Shown one piece after another: positions 33,751 to 41,007 of a stretch of 60,540 nt of DNA. Numbering within the stretch: position 1 is the stretch's first letter; each line of letters begins with the position of its first letter. The translations under genes were made by a program, and so were the position numbers. Source of the stretch: Pseudomonas sp. GM50 (GTDB taxonomy: Bacteria > Pseudomonadota > Gammaproteobacteria > Pseudomonadales > Pseudomonadaceae); assembly GCF_000282375.1 (NCBI RefSeq), contig NZ_AKJK01000082.1, forward strand, positions 1 through 60,540. The letters run 5' to 3'. The notes under the pieces were generated by a model, which was given only the letters and a program-made list of their open reading frames with translations, did no database searches and was not told the origin of the DNA.

Positions 33751-34353
33751 CTAATTCGTATAGACCGGCCCCACGCCAAGACCCCAGACAATCACCGTGA
33801 ACGCCATGATCGCCACCAGCACCACCAATCCAACGGCGAGCACCGAGCTTGAAAACAGGAATCCCTCGTCCGACGGAATGTTCATGAAGGTTGGCAGGCC
33901 CACATACAACAGGTACACCGTGTAGCAGATGGCTGCGGTGCCGACGATCATTCCCAGCCACATGTGTGGGTACAGCGCCGCCAGACCGCCGATGAACAGT
34001 GGCGTCGCGGTGTACGTGGCGAACGCGACACAGCGTGCCAGGCTCGGGTTGGCGTCATAGGTGCGGGCCATCCAGTGGATGAACGCGCCCATCACCGCGA
34101 CACCGCCAAGCATCGCCAGGTACGACATGATGGTCATCCACAGCGCGCTTTCCGTGGTCAGCATTACCGGCGCTCGACTACCAATGACCCAGCCGACCTG
34201 CGTGGTGCCGATAAACGCCGACACGGCAGGGATCGCCGCCAGAATCAGGGTGTGCGTGAGGTACATGTGGCTGATGCTTTCCTCCTGGTCGCCACGGATT
34301 TCTTTCCATTCCTGGTCAGGGTGGGTGAAGAGCCCCACTACGTGATGGATCAT
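33751..34353 (-). CDS. Yip1 family inner-membrane protein
   Basis: 200 residues from ATG 34353, chosen for AGGAG eight bases upstream over an ATG at 34380. It begins MIHHVVGLFTHPDQEWKEIR, the N-terminus typical of bacterial Yip1-domain proteins, followed by about five hydrophobic segments (for example YLAMLGGVAVMGAFIHWMA and VLAVGLVVLVAIMAFTVIV). These proteins are widespread and of unknown function. The gene stands between sprT and a REP-containing gap. Confidence 0.82.
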   Translation of the reverse strand: MIHHVVGLFTHPDQEWKEIRGDQEESISHMYLTHTLILAAIPAVSAFIGTTQVGWVIGSRAPVMLTTESALWMTIMSYLAMLGGVAVMGAFIHWMARTYDANPSLARCVAFATYTATPLFIGGLAALYPHMWLGMIVGTAAICYTVYLLYVGLPTFMNIPSDEGFLFSSSVLAVGLVVLVAIMAFTVIVWGLGVGPVYTN

Positions 34354-34762
34354 GCCAGTCACTCCTCTTGTTGTTGCCATCGCCCCCCAGCGGAGCGCTT
34401 ACGGGCCAAAGTGGCCAGGTAAGTACAGGTCTGAATACGTGTGCGACCTTATGCCGCAGTATAGAAAGGAGTTACCGGAAATAGTGCGAGGGGCTTAGAG
34501 CAAATCGCGCTGTAAACAATCTTGTTAATCGCCGCCAGGTCTGTGCCTGTTAAACCCTGTGGCGAGGGGGCTTGCCCCCGTTGGGCCACGAAGTGGCCCC
34601 CAATCAGTCGACTATATTTTCCAAAAGGAACCGCAGTGTTTGTTTTACGACTGCTGCGCAGCCGAACGGGGCGATGCGGCGTTCCGACAAGCCCCCTCGC
34701 CACAAGTGCAATGTTTTTGCGTAAAATGCCGGCCTTTCGTCACACCTCACGGATTTCGCGTC
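34354..34762. other. Intergenic region Yip1-like / ttcA
   Basis: About 410 bp. It contains a REP-type pair (34558-34704). Promoters of both divergent genes must lie in it, but I see no clear -35/-10 pair. Confidence 0.6.
34558..34704. repeat. REP-type pair, variant with interrupted right arm
   Basis: Left arm TGTGGCGAGGGGGCTTGCCC. The right arm is split by the same GCGATGCGGCGTTCCGAC insertion as the copy at 28618-28784. Confidence 0.82.
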
Positions 34763-35587
34763 ATGGGCACTCTTACGGTCAACCAGAACAAACTGCAAAA
34801 GCGCCTTCGCCGCCAGGCGGGTGAGGCTGTCGCCGATTTCAACATGATTGAAGATGGCGACAAGGTCATGGTCTGCCTGTCCGGTGGCAAGGACAGCTAC
34901 ACCATGCTCGACGTGCTGATGCATTTGCAGAAGGTCGCCCCGATCAAGTTCGACATCGTGGCCGTGAACATGGACCAGAAGCAGCCAGGCTTTCCCGAGC
35001 ACGTGCTGCCGGCTTACCTTAAAGAACTGGGCATCGAGTACCACATCGTCGAGAAAGACACCTATTCGGTGGTCAAGGAGCTTATTCCTGAGGGAAAGAC
35101 CACCTGCTCGCTATGCTCACGCCTGCGTCGCGGCACGCTCTACACCTTTGCCGATGAAATTGGCGCGACCAAAATGGCCCTCGGTCACCATCGCGACGAC
35201 ATCGTCGAGACGTTCTTCCTGAACATGTTCTTCAACGGTTCGCTCAAGGCCATGCCGCCGAAGCTGCGCGCCGACGACGGTCGCAACGTGGTGATCCGCC
35301 CGCTGGCCTACTGCAACGAAAAAGACATTCAGGCTTACTCGGACTTCAAGCAATTCCCGATCATCCCGTGCAACCTCTGCGGCTCCCAGGAAAACCTGCA
35401 ACGCCAGGTGGTTAAAGAGATGCTGCAGGAGTGGGAGCGCAAGACCCCGGGCCGTACCGAAAGCATTTTCCGCAGCTTGCAGAACGTGATCCCGTCGCAA
35501 CTGGCGGACCGTAATTTGTTCGACTTCACCAATCTGCGCATCGATGAAACCGCGGCTTCGCGGTTCGTCAACGTTGTAAACCTCTAA
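34763..35587 (+). CDS. ttcA: tRNA 2-thiocytidine(32) synthetase TtcA
   Basis: 274 residues from ATG 34763. The PP-loop SGGKDS lies at 40-45 and two CxxC pairs (TTCSLCSRLRRG and IPCNLCGSQENL) bind the iron-sulfur cluster. GHHRDDIVETFFLNMFFNG is the family signature. TtcA thiolates C32 of several tRNAs using ATP. Translation from an earlier in-frame start would read through REP sequence, so the ATG matching the family N-terminus is used. Monocistronic, followed by a REP pair. Confidence 0.96.
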   Translation: MGTLTVNQNKLQKRLRRQAGEAVADFNMIEDGDKVMVCLSGGKDSYTMLDVLMHLQKVAPIKFDIVAVNMDQKQPGFPEHVLPAYLKELGIEYHIVEKDTYSVVKELIPEGKTTCSLCSRLRRGTLYTFADEIGATKMALGHHRDDIVETFFLNMFFNGSLKAMPPKLRADDGRNVVIRPLAYCNEKDIQAYSDFKQFPIIPCNLCGSQENLQRQVVKEMLQEWERKTPGRTESIFRSLQNVIPSQLADRNLFDFTNLRIDETAASRFVNVVNL

Positions 35588-35597
35588 ACACAATCAC

Positions 35598-35687
35598 TGT
35601 GGGAGCCAGCCTGCTGGCGATAGCGGTGGGTCAGACACATCATTATTGACTGACCCTCCGCTATCGCCAGCAGGCTGGCTCCCACAT
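35598..35687. repeat. REP-type pair (GTGGGAGCCAGCCTGCTGGCGA family)
   Basis: GTGGGAGCCAGCCTGCTGGC and its reverse complement, about 90 bp end to end; a distinct subfamily with CCAGCCTGCTGG core. Confidence 0.88.
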
Positions 35688-35718
35688 GAGTCTATTCACT
35701 TACTCATGAGGAGAGGGC

Positions 35719-36393
35719 ATGCGCGATTACAAGTGGCTGAACGAATACTGCTTGAACCGCTTCGGTTCGGCGGCTGAACTGGAAGCCCATCTGCCGGTTC
35801 CCAAGACCCCGGCGCAATTGCGCAAGATCAGCGACGACCGCTACCTCTCGACCATGGCGTTGCGGGTGTTCCGCGCCGGGCTCAAGCACAGCCTGGTGGA
35901 CGCCAAGTGGCCGGCGTTCGAAGAGGTGTTCTTCAAGTTCGACCCGGAAAAAGTCGTGCTGATGAGCGCCGAACATCTGGAGCGCTTGATGCAGGACGCG
36001 CGGATCATCCGCCACCTGGGCAAGCTCAAGAGCGTGCCGCGCAATGCGCAGTTCATTCTGGACGTGGCCCATGAGAAGGGCAGCTTTGGCGCTCTGATCG
36101 CCGAATGGCCGGTGACCGACATCGTCGGGTTGTGGACCTATCTGAAAAAACACGGGCATCAGTTGGGCGGATTATCGGCACCGCGATTCTTGCGGATGGT
36201 GGGCAAGGACACGTTCGTGCCGAGCTACGACGTGGTAGCAGCGCTGAGTGCGCAGAAGATCGTCGACAAGGTCCCGACTAGTCTGAGGGACATGGCCACG
36301 GTGCAGAATGCGTTCAACCAGTGGCACGAAGAGAGCGGTGGGCGGCCGATGAGCCAGATTTCGATGATGCTGGCTTACACAGTGAATCATTGA
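35719..36393 (+). CDS. DNA-3-methyladenine glycosylase I (Tag)-like protein lacking key residues
   Basis: 224 residues, start preceded by GAGGAGAGG. The middle aligns with Tag: FKFDPEKVVLMSAEHLERLM then QDARIIRHLGKLKSVPRNAQ. However, the N-terminal Cys-Gly-Trp of Tag and the C-terminal His/Cys zinc ligands are missing. The position of the Tag catalytic-pocket glutamate (LEGQQAGLSW in E. coli) reads LRVFRAGLKH. It is therefore a Tag-fold paralogue that may not be a canonical 3-methyladenine glycosylase. The length is slightly above Tag (187 aa). It stands alone between two REP pairs. Confidence 0.78.
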   Translation: MRDYKWLNEYCLNRFGSAAELEAHLPVPKTPAQLRKISDDRYLSTMALRVFRAGLKHSLVDAKWPAFEEVFFKFDPEKVVLMSAEHLERLMQDARIIRHLGKLKSVPRNAQFILDVAHEKGSFGALIAEWPVTDIVGLWTYLKKHGHQLGGLSAPRFLRMVGKDTFVPSYDVVAALSAQKIVDKVPTSLRDMATVQNAFNQWHEESGGRPMSQISMMLAYTVNH

Positions 36394-36407
36394 GACCGAG
36401 TCGCCCG

Positions 36408-36484
36408 CATCGCGAGCAGGCTCGCTCCCACATTGGATTAGCGTCGTTCACAAATCCCCTGTGGGAGCGAGCCTGCTCGCGATA
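36408..36484. repeat. REP-type pair (GTGGGAGCGAGCCTGCTCGCGA family)
   Basis: CATCGCGAGCAGGCTCGCTC and its reverse complement between two convergent genes. Confidence 0.9.
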
Positions 36485-36492
36485 GCGGTGTA

Positions 36493-36918
36493 TCAGGCGA
36501 CGCTGGTCTCGCCTTCACCCGCCAACTTGCGGTTCAACTGAAACCGCCACCGCACATACAACATTGCCGAGCAGAACACCGCCAGGCTCGCGCCCATCTC
36601 CAGTAAACCGAACAGCTGCCGGTTCGGGTCATACGCGGCCAATGCGCCCTTCATGAAATACAGGTTCACCACAAAACACATCCACGAATGCCCGCGGGCG
36701 CTGCCGACGATCATCCCCGGCGCCAGCAACAGCAGCGGCACCAGTTCGATCAGCAGAATCACCCACGGCCGCGCGCCATGCAGGTCGGCGAATACCAGGT
36801 AATAGGCGCAGAGCAGTCCCACCAAGCCGAAAAAGCACAGCAGGCTGATGACGCGCATCGCCCGTACTCGCGGTTCGAGCCATTCGATGGAAGGCAGAAT
36901 CTTCGGCTTTTTGGCCAT
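36493..36918 (-). CDS. DUF2069 membrane protein
   Basis: 141 residues with about four hydrophobic segments (ISLLCFFGLVGLLCAYYLVF, WVILLIELVPLLLLAPGMIV, then two shorter). This matches the small DUF2069 membrane family that follows wrbA in many gamma-proteobacteria. The function is unknown. The start is one base after the wrbA stop, so the genes form an operon arsC-wrbA-DUF2069. Confidence 0.85.
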   Translation of the reverse strand: MAKKPKILPSIEWLEPRVRAMRVISLLCFFGLVGLLCAYYLVFADLHGARPWVILLIELVPLLLLAPGMIVGSARGHSWMCFVVNLYFMKGALAAYDPNRQLFGLLEMGASLAVFCSAMLYVRWRFQLNRKLAGEGETSVA

Positions 36919-36919
36919 A

Positions 36920-37516
36920 TCAGCTCACCAACTTTTGCGCAGTCTTCGCCAACCGCAGGCCCAAGGCGCGGCACAGCGCAACTTCGTGTTCATTCAAACC
37001 GCTTTTGCCGTCGGCACCGGCGTGATGGCTGGCGCCGTAAGGCGTGCCGCCACCGCGGGTTTCCAGCAGAGCCGATTCACTGTAGGGCAGGCCGGTGATC
37101 AACATGCCGTGGTGCAGCAACGGCAACATCATCGACAGCAAAGTGGTTTCCTGGCCGCCATGCAGGCTCGCGGTGGAGGTGAAAACCCCGGCCGGTTTGC
37201 CTACCAGGGCGCCGGTCAGCCACAGATTGCTGGTGCCATCGAGAAAGTATTTCAACGGTGCGGCCATGTTACCGAAGCGGGTCGGGCTGCCGAGGGCCAG
37301 GCCGGCGCAGTTCTTCAGGTCGTCGAGGCTGGCGTACAGTGCGCCTTCATCGGGAATGTCCGGCGACACGGCTTCGCACTCGGTGGAGATCGCCGGCACG
37401 GTGCGCAGGCGCGCTTCCATACCGGACTGCTCGACACCACGGGCAATCTGCCGGGCCATTTCATTGGTCGAACCGCTGCGGCTGTAATACAGCACCAGAA
37501 TGTACGGCGCACTCAC
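36920..37516 (-). CDS. wrbA: NAD(P)H:quinone oxidoreductase WrbA
   Basis: 198 residues starting at GTG 37516, overlapping the arsC stop. Flavodoxin-like FMN-binding residues are visible in LVLYYSRSGSTNEMARQIAR, and the WrbA motifs ALGSPTRFGNMAAPLKYFLD, FTSTASLHGGQETTLLSM and GGGTPYGASHHAG follow. WrbA reduces quinones by two electrons and protects against oxidative stress. Longer in-frame starts overlap arsC and lack similarity. Confidence 0.93.
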   Translation of the reverse strand: MSAPYILVLYYSRSGSTNEMARQIARGVEQSGMEARLRTVPAISTECEAVSPDIPDEGALYASLDDLKNCAGLALGSPTRFGNMAAPLKYFLDGTSNLWLTGALVGKPAGVFTSTASLHGGQETTLLSMMLPLLHHGMLITGLPYSESALLETRGGGTPYGASHHAGADGKSGLNEHEVALCRALGLRLAKTAQKLVS

Positions 37517-37866
37517 GGCAGCAACTCCAGCACATTCTCCGGCGGACGGCCGATGATGGCTTTGTCGCCGACTTCGAGAATCGGGCGCTCCATGAGTTTC
37601 GGGTGCGCGGCGATGGCGGCGATCAATTGCGCCTCGTTCAGGCTGCTGTCGGCCAGGTTGAGGGTTTTGTATTCGTCCTCGCCGGTGCGCAGCAATTGCC
37701 GGGCGCTGATACCGAGTTTGCTCAACAGGCTCTGGATTTGCGCGGCGTCCAGCGGCGTTTCCAGGTAGCGGACGACCGTTGGCGTCAGGCCACGGGCTTC
37801 GATGAGTTCGAGCGCACCGCGGGATTTCGAGCAGCGCGGGTTGTGATAAAGCGTCAGATCGGTCAT
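37513..37866 (-). CDS. arsC: Arsenate reductase (glutaredoxin) ArsC family
   Basis: 117 residues, thioredoxin-like. The active-site motif NPRCSKSRGALEL has Cys12; downstream are LKTPLDAAQI-like residues (here LETPLDAAQIQSLL), PILEVGDKAIIGRPPENVLE with the arginine that binds the oxyanion. It may reduce arsenate using glutathione and glutaredoxin, or belong to the YfgD branch with unknown substrate. First gene of the arsC-wrbA-DUF2069 operon; no ars regulator or pump is nearby. Confidence 0.87.
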   Translation of the reverse strand: MTDLTLYHNPRCSKSRGALELIEARGLTPTVVRYLETPLDAAQIQSLLSKLGISARQLLRTGEDEYKTLNLADSSLNEAQLIAAIAAHPKLMERPILEVGDKAIIGRPPENVLELLP

Positions 37867-37980
37867 GTGCGGGTCGCATCTTGCGTAAGGTGGCGGCTAT
37901 TCTAACTGGGCGGCGCGTAATCCAGAACCTTGGGAGGCGATGGGTCGCAGGTGCATTCCATTTTTGACAAGGATCGAGAC

Positions 37981-38448
37981 ATGACAAGGCGACTGGCAGC
38001 GGCATTGGCGATTATGGGGGCGTTATTGTTGGGGGGCTGTGGCAATGACTATGGCACCGATCAAAATGGCCACAAAGTCGCCGCCGAGCGTCTGGACAAA
38101 CAATGGCTGGTGCTCAATTACTGGGCTGAGTGGTGCGGCCCGTGCCGTACCGAGATTCCCGAGTTGAACGTGCTGGCCGAGCAGCTCAAGGGCAAGAAGA
38201 TCGGTGTGTTCGGGGTCAACTTCGACAATGTGCAGGGCGAAGAGCTGAAAAGCGCCAGCGAGAAACTGGGGATCGCCTTCACCGTGCTGGCCCAGGACCC
38301 GGCCGACCTTTTCGAATTACCGCGCAGTGAAGCGTTGCCGGTGACTTACATCATCGATAACAAGGGCAAGGTGCGGGAACAGTTGATGGGGGAGCAGACG
38401 GCGGCGGGGGTGATGGCGAAGCTTGAGGCGTTGCAGGCGATTAACTGA
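37981..38448 (+). CDS. TlpA-family thioredoxin-like lipoprotein
   Basis: 155 residues. The signal sequence ends in the lipobox LLLGGC (Cys20), so it is anchored in a membrane and faces the periplasm. The redox motif WCGPC is at 51-55, and the cis-proline loop reads EALPVTYIID. It probably transfers electrons to periplasmic thiols. It is divergent from arsC. Confidence 0.88.
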   Translation: MTRRLAAALAIMGALLLGGCGNDYGTDQNGHKVAAERLDKQWLVLNYWAEWCGPCRTEIPELNVLAEQLKGKKIGVFGVNFDNVQGEELKSASEKLGIAFTVLAQDPADLFELPRSEALPVTYIIDNKGKVREQLMGEQTAAGVMAKLEALQAIN

Positions 38449-38461
38449 TCATAAGTGGACC

Positions 38462-38529
38462 TGTAGGAGCCAGGCTTGCCGGCGAAGGCGTACTTTGGAG
38501 CGCCTTCGCCGGCAAGCCTGGCTCCTACG
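38462..38529. repeat. REP-type pair (GGAGCCAGGCTTGCCGGCGAA family)
   Basis: TGTAGGAGCCAGGCTTGCCG and its reverse complement, nearly identical to the pair at 2870-2933. Confidence 0.88.
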
Positions 38530-38541
38530 AAAAGCAATTCA

Positions 38542-38576
38542 CTGATCGTTCCCACGCTCTGCGTGGGAACGATCAG
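38542..38576. repeat. Perfect 15-bp hairpin repeat (CGTTCCCACGCTCTGCGTGG family)
   Basis: CTGATCGTTCCCACG, loop CTCTG, then the exact reverse complement. This belongs to another short repeat type common in Pseudomonas. It probably serves as terminator for both convergent genes. Confidence 0.8.
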
Positions 38577-38586
38577 AGCGAGAGGA

Positions 38587-38991
38587 TCAACCCTCTTCAA
38601 GCCACCAACGCAGTGGTTTGCCTTGCGCCGGCCAGAAGCGCATCTGGTCGATCGGTGAGACGTCCCAGCGCTGGACGTTTTCCAACGCCTGCAGGAAGCG
38701 TTTTTCCTGCTCCATCAACGCTGGCGCACACATTTTGCGGGTGCTGCCGATTTTGCCGAAGCTCAGCTTGTCGCCTTGCAGGGTATACGGCGCGAACCAG
38801 TGGTTGCAGCCGCCATTGCCATAGGCCCGACCGTCATCATCGAGGGTGATGGTCAGGTGGCTGTAGTCCATCAGCGGACGTTCGCCGATCCACTCCAGAA
38901 TGTAGCTGCGGTTGTGTTGCAATTGCACCGGCTCGGCGGCGCAGCCCAACAGGCTGGCGCCAACCATGGCGGTCAGAGCAAGGCGTTTCAT
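38587..38991 (-). CDS. META-domain (HslJ-like) lipoprotein
   Basis: 134 residues from ATG 38991, with AGGAG eight bases upstream. The lipobox ASLLGC places the lipidated Cys at 17. The META domain shows LTITLDDDGRAYGNGGCNHW and FGKIGSTRKMCAPALMEQEK. HslJ-type proteins are linked to heat and novobiocin resistance in E. coli; the molecular role is unknown. Start and stop overlap with the upstream gene (ATGA). Confidence 0.85.
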   Translation of the reverse strand: MKRLALTAMVGASLLGCAAEPVQLQHNRSYILEWIGERPLMDYSHLTITLDDDGRAYGNGGCNHWFAPYTLQGDKLSFGKIGSTRKMCAPALMEQEKRFLQALENVQRWDVSPIDQMRFWPAQGKPLRWWLEEG

Positions 38992-39425
38992 CACGCAGGC
39001 TCCTGGCACTTCTTGCACAGGTGCTTGTCGGCAACCGTGGCCCAGCCCAGCTCGGCAATGCGCGCAGTGGCCGCCGGTTTTTCTGCCTTGTTGCCCAGCT
39101 TGGCGTCGACCGCGAACTCAAAGCTCAGCTCTTTGGCGCAGCTGTCGCAGTTGACTTTCCAGGTGTGGATCGCCAGTTCGCCGAACACCGGACCACTGGC
39201 CACCGCGACCCATTGGCCCGGCGGGTTGATCAGATGGCGAACCGTTTCGACAGTCAGTCGCATGGACAAGTCCTTGCTGCCTTTAAGGGTCACTACCAGC
39301 ACGTCGTTATTACGAATCGAGCCGCCGTTGCCGGTGACTTGATAACGCCCCGGCACGAGGGCGCGGCATTCGGTGAGGGTGTGTTGCGGGTTCATCAGGC
39401 TGTAGCGGAAATCGTGTTCGACCAT
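38991..39425 (-). CDS. Hypothetical protein with two CxxC pairs
   Basis: 144 residues, no signal peptide or membrane segment. A beta-rich N-terminal part (VPGRYQVTGNGGSIRNNDVL, LVVTLKGSKDLSMRLTVETV) precedes Cys pairs in VNCDSCAKELSF and HLCKKCQEPA. These could coordinate zinc. It is coupled to the META lipoprotein gene by an ATGA overlap. I do not recognise a named family. Confidence 0.7.
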   Translation of the reverse strand: MVEHDFRYSLMNPQHTLTECRALVPGRYQVTGNGGSIRNNDVLVVTLKGSKDLSMRLTVETVRHLINPPGQWVAVASGPVFGELAIHTWKVNCDSCAKELSFEFAVDAKLGNKAEKPAATARIAELGWATVADKHLCKKCQEPA

Positions 39426-39559
39426 GGGTCCTCCAAATATGCGCGATATGCTAGCACGGGCATGAACGCAGCATGGCGCGGGCGTGTGACCTTCGATCTG
39501 GTTCGAATTACCTGCCGACTCATGGCAAACTGCCGCTTTTGCATCTCTAAGGAATAGAA

Positions 39560-39946
39560 ATGGCGTTGATCGAATGTTTTGAGTGCAAGCAACGCATCAG
39601 CTCCACGGCGCCTGCTTGCATTCATTGCGGCGCACCTTCGGTGGCAGAAGCGGCTACATCGACGCCTGCGCAGGCGCCTCTTTCTTTCGGGCGTTTACCA
39701 ACCAATGAGAGCGTGCCCAGGGTGACCCCGGCCGCTTTCGGGCGCAAACGTAAAGCCGAAGTCGAGGCAGAGATCCCGGCAGTAGCACCCGGCGGGCCGC
39801 GTCCAGTGGAACTCTGGCTGAAACTGATGATTTTCTTTCTGCCGCCGTTTTTTGTCTGGTTCCTGCTGCGTCGCGGGCATTCGCTGGGACAGCGCTTGCT
39901 GGGCTTTGGCTGGCTGGCCCTGATGATCCTTTTGTCCAAGGCCTGA
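39560..39946 (+). CDS. Zinc-ribbon membrane protein
   Basis: 128 residues. An N-terminal zinc ribbon (CFECKQRISSTAPACIHCG) is joined by a proline/alanine-rich linker to one or two C-terminal membrane segments (LMIFFLPPFFVWFLL and LLGFGWLALMILL). Start ATG 39560 has AAGGAA upstream. Similar proteins are common and uncharacterised. It is convergent with ldhA. Confidence 0.72.
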   Translation: MALIECFECKQRISSTAPACIHCGAPSVAEAATSTPAQAPLSFGRLPTNESVPRVTPAAFGRKRKAEVEAEIPAVAPGGPRPVELWLKLMIFFLPPFFVWFLLRRGHSLGQRLLGFGWLALMILLSKA

Positions 39947-39951
39947 GCCGA

Positions 39952-40941
39952 TCAGCTCTCGACCTGATTCTGTGGCGAACCGGCTGCCCAGGCCGCGATG
40001 TTCTGCAGGGTGGTCGCGGCAATCGCGCCCAGGGCTTCGCGGGTGAGGAAGGCCTGGTGCGCCGTGATGATGACATTCGGAAAGGTCAGCAGGCGCGCCA
40101 GCACATCGTCCTGCAGCGGCAAGTCGGAGCGATCTTCGAAGAACAGCTGCGCCTCCTCTTCATAAACATCCAGCCCCAGATAGCCCAATTGGCCGTTCTT
40201 CAACGCGTCGATTAGCGCCGGGGTGTCCACCAGACCGCCACGCCCGGTATTGATCAACATCGCGCCGGGCTGCATGTGCGCCAGCGATTCGCTGTTGATC
40301 AAGTGTTTGCTCTGTTCGTTGAGCGGGCAATGCAGGCTGATGATCTGCGACTCGGCCAGCAGTTGCGGCAAGCTGAGGTAGCGCGCGCCGAGCGCTTCGA
40401 CCTGTGGGTTCGGGTAAGGATCACAGGCCAGCAACCGGCAGCCGAAGCCGTTCATGATTTTCGCGAAGGTCGCGCCGATCTGCCCGGTGCCGACTACGCC
40501 GACGGTCTTGCCCACGAGGTCGAAACCGGTAAGCCCGTGCAGGCTGAAATCCCCCTCGCGAGTACGGTTGTAGGCACGGTGCAGGCGGCGATCAAGTGCC
40601 AGGATCAGCGCCACCGCATGTTCGGCCACCGCGTGAGGCGAGTAAGCCGGAACCCGCACAATCGCCAGCCCCAGGCGCTTCGCTGCCGCCAGATCGACAT
40701 GGTTGTAACCGGCCGAGCGCAGGGCGATCAGGTGTGTGCCACCCGCGGCCAGACGTTCGAGTACCGGAGCACTGAGGTCATCATTGATGAAGGCACAGAC
40801 CACTTCGTGATGCTCCGCCAGCGCCACCGTGTCGAGGCTCAGTCGTGCCGGCTGGAAATGCAGCTCGATGCCGGCGGGCAGGTCGGTACTCAGAAAACTG
40901 TCGCGGTCGTAGGCCTGGCTGCTGAAAAGAATCGTGCGCAT
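39952..40941 (-). CDS. ldhA: D-2-hydroxyacid dehydrogenase (D-lactate dehydrogenase, LdhA type)
   Basis: 329 residues from ATG 40941, with AGGAGG eight bases upstream. The NAD fold motif is VGVVGTGQIGATFAKIM. Catalytic residues of the family are in RSAGYNHVD (substrate loop), NTGRGGLVD (Arg), DVYEEEAQLFFED (Glu) and ITAHQAFLTREAL (His). It interconverts pyruvate and D-lactate with NADH. In P. aeruginosa ldhA likewise adjoins gacS. A start at 40983 would add 14 residues without a ribosome-binding site. Confidence 0.93.
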   Translation of the reverse strand: MRTILFSSQAYDRDSFLSTDLPAGIELHFQPARLSLDTVALAEHHEVVCAFINDDLSAPVLERLAAGGTHLIALRSAGYNHVDLAAAKRLGLAIVRVPAYSPHAVAEHAVALILALDRRLHRAYNRTREGDFSLHGLTGFDLVGKTVGVVGTGQIGATFAKIMNGFGCRLLACDPYPNPQVEALGARYLSLPQLLAESQIISLHCPLNEQSKHLINSESLAHMQPGAMLINTGRGGLVDTPALIDALKNGQLGYLGLDVYEEEAQLFFEDRSDLPLQDDVLARLLTFPNVIITAHQAFLTREALGAIAATTLQNIAAWAAGSPQNQVES

Positions 40942-41007
40942 GTTGTCCTCCTGGAAGCTACAGACCTTGAGCTTAGCCTTCAAGGCGCCCAGCGTTATTG
41001 CGCTGCA

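Noticed and set aside
33961..34422. 152-residue plus-strand frame opposite the Yip1-like gene
   Set aside because: It is the shadow of a membrane protein gene with a good ribosome-binding site on the minus strand.
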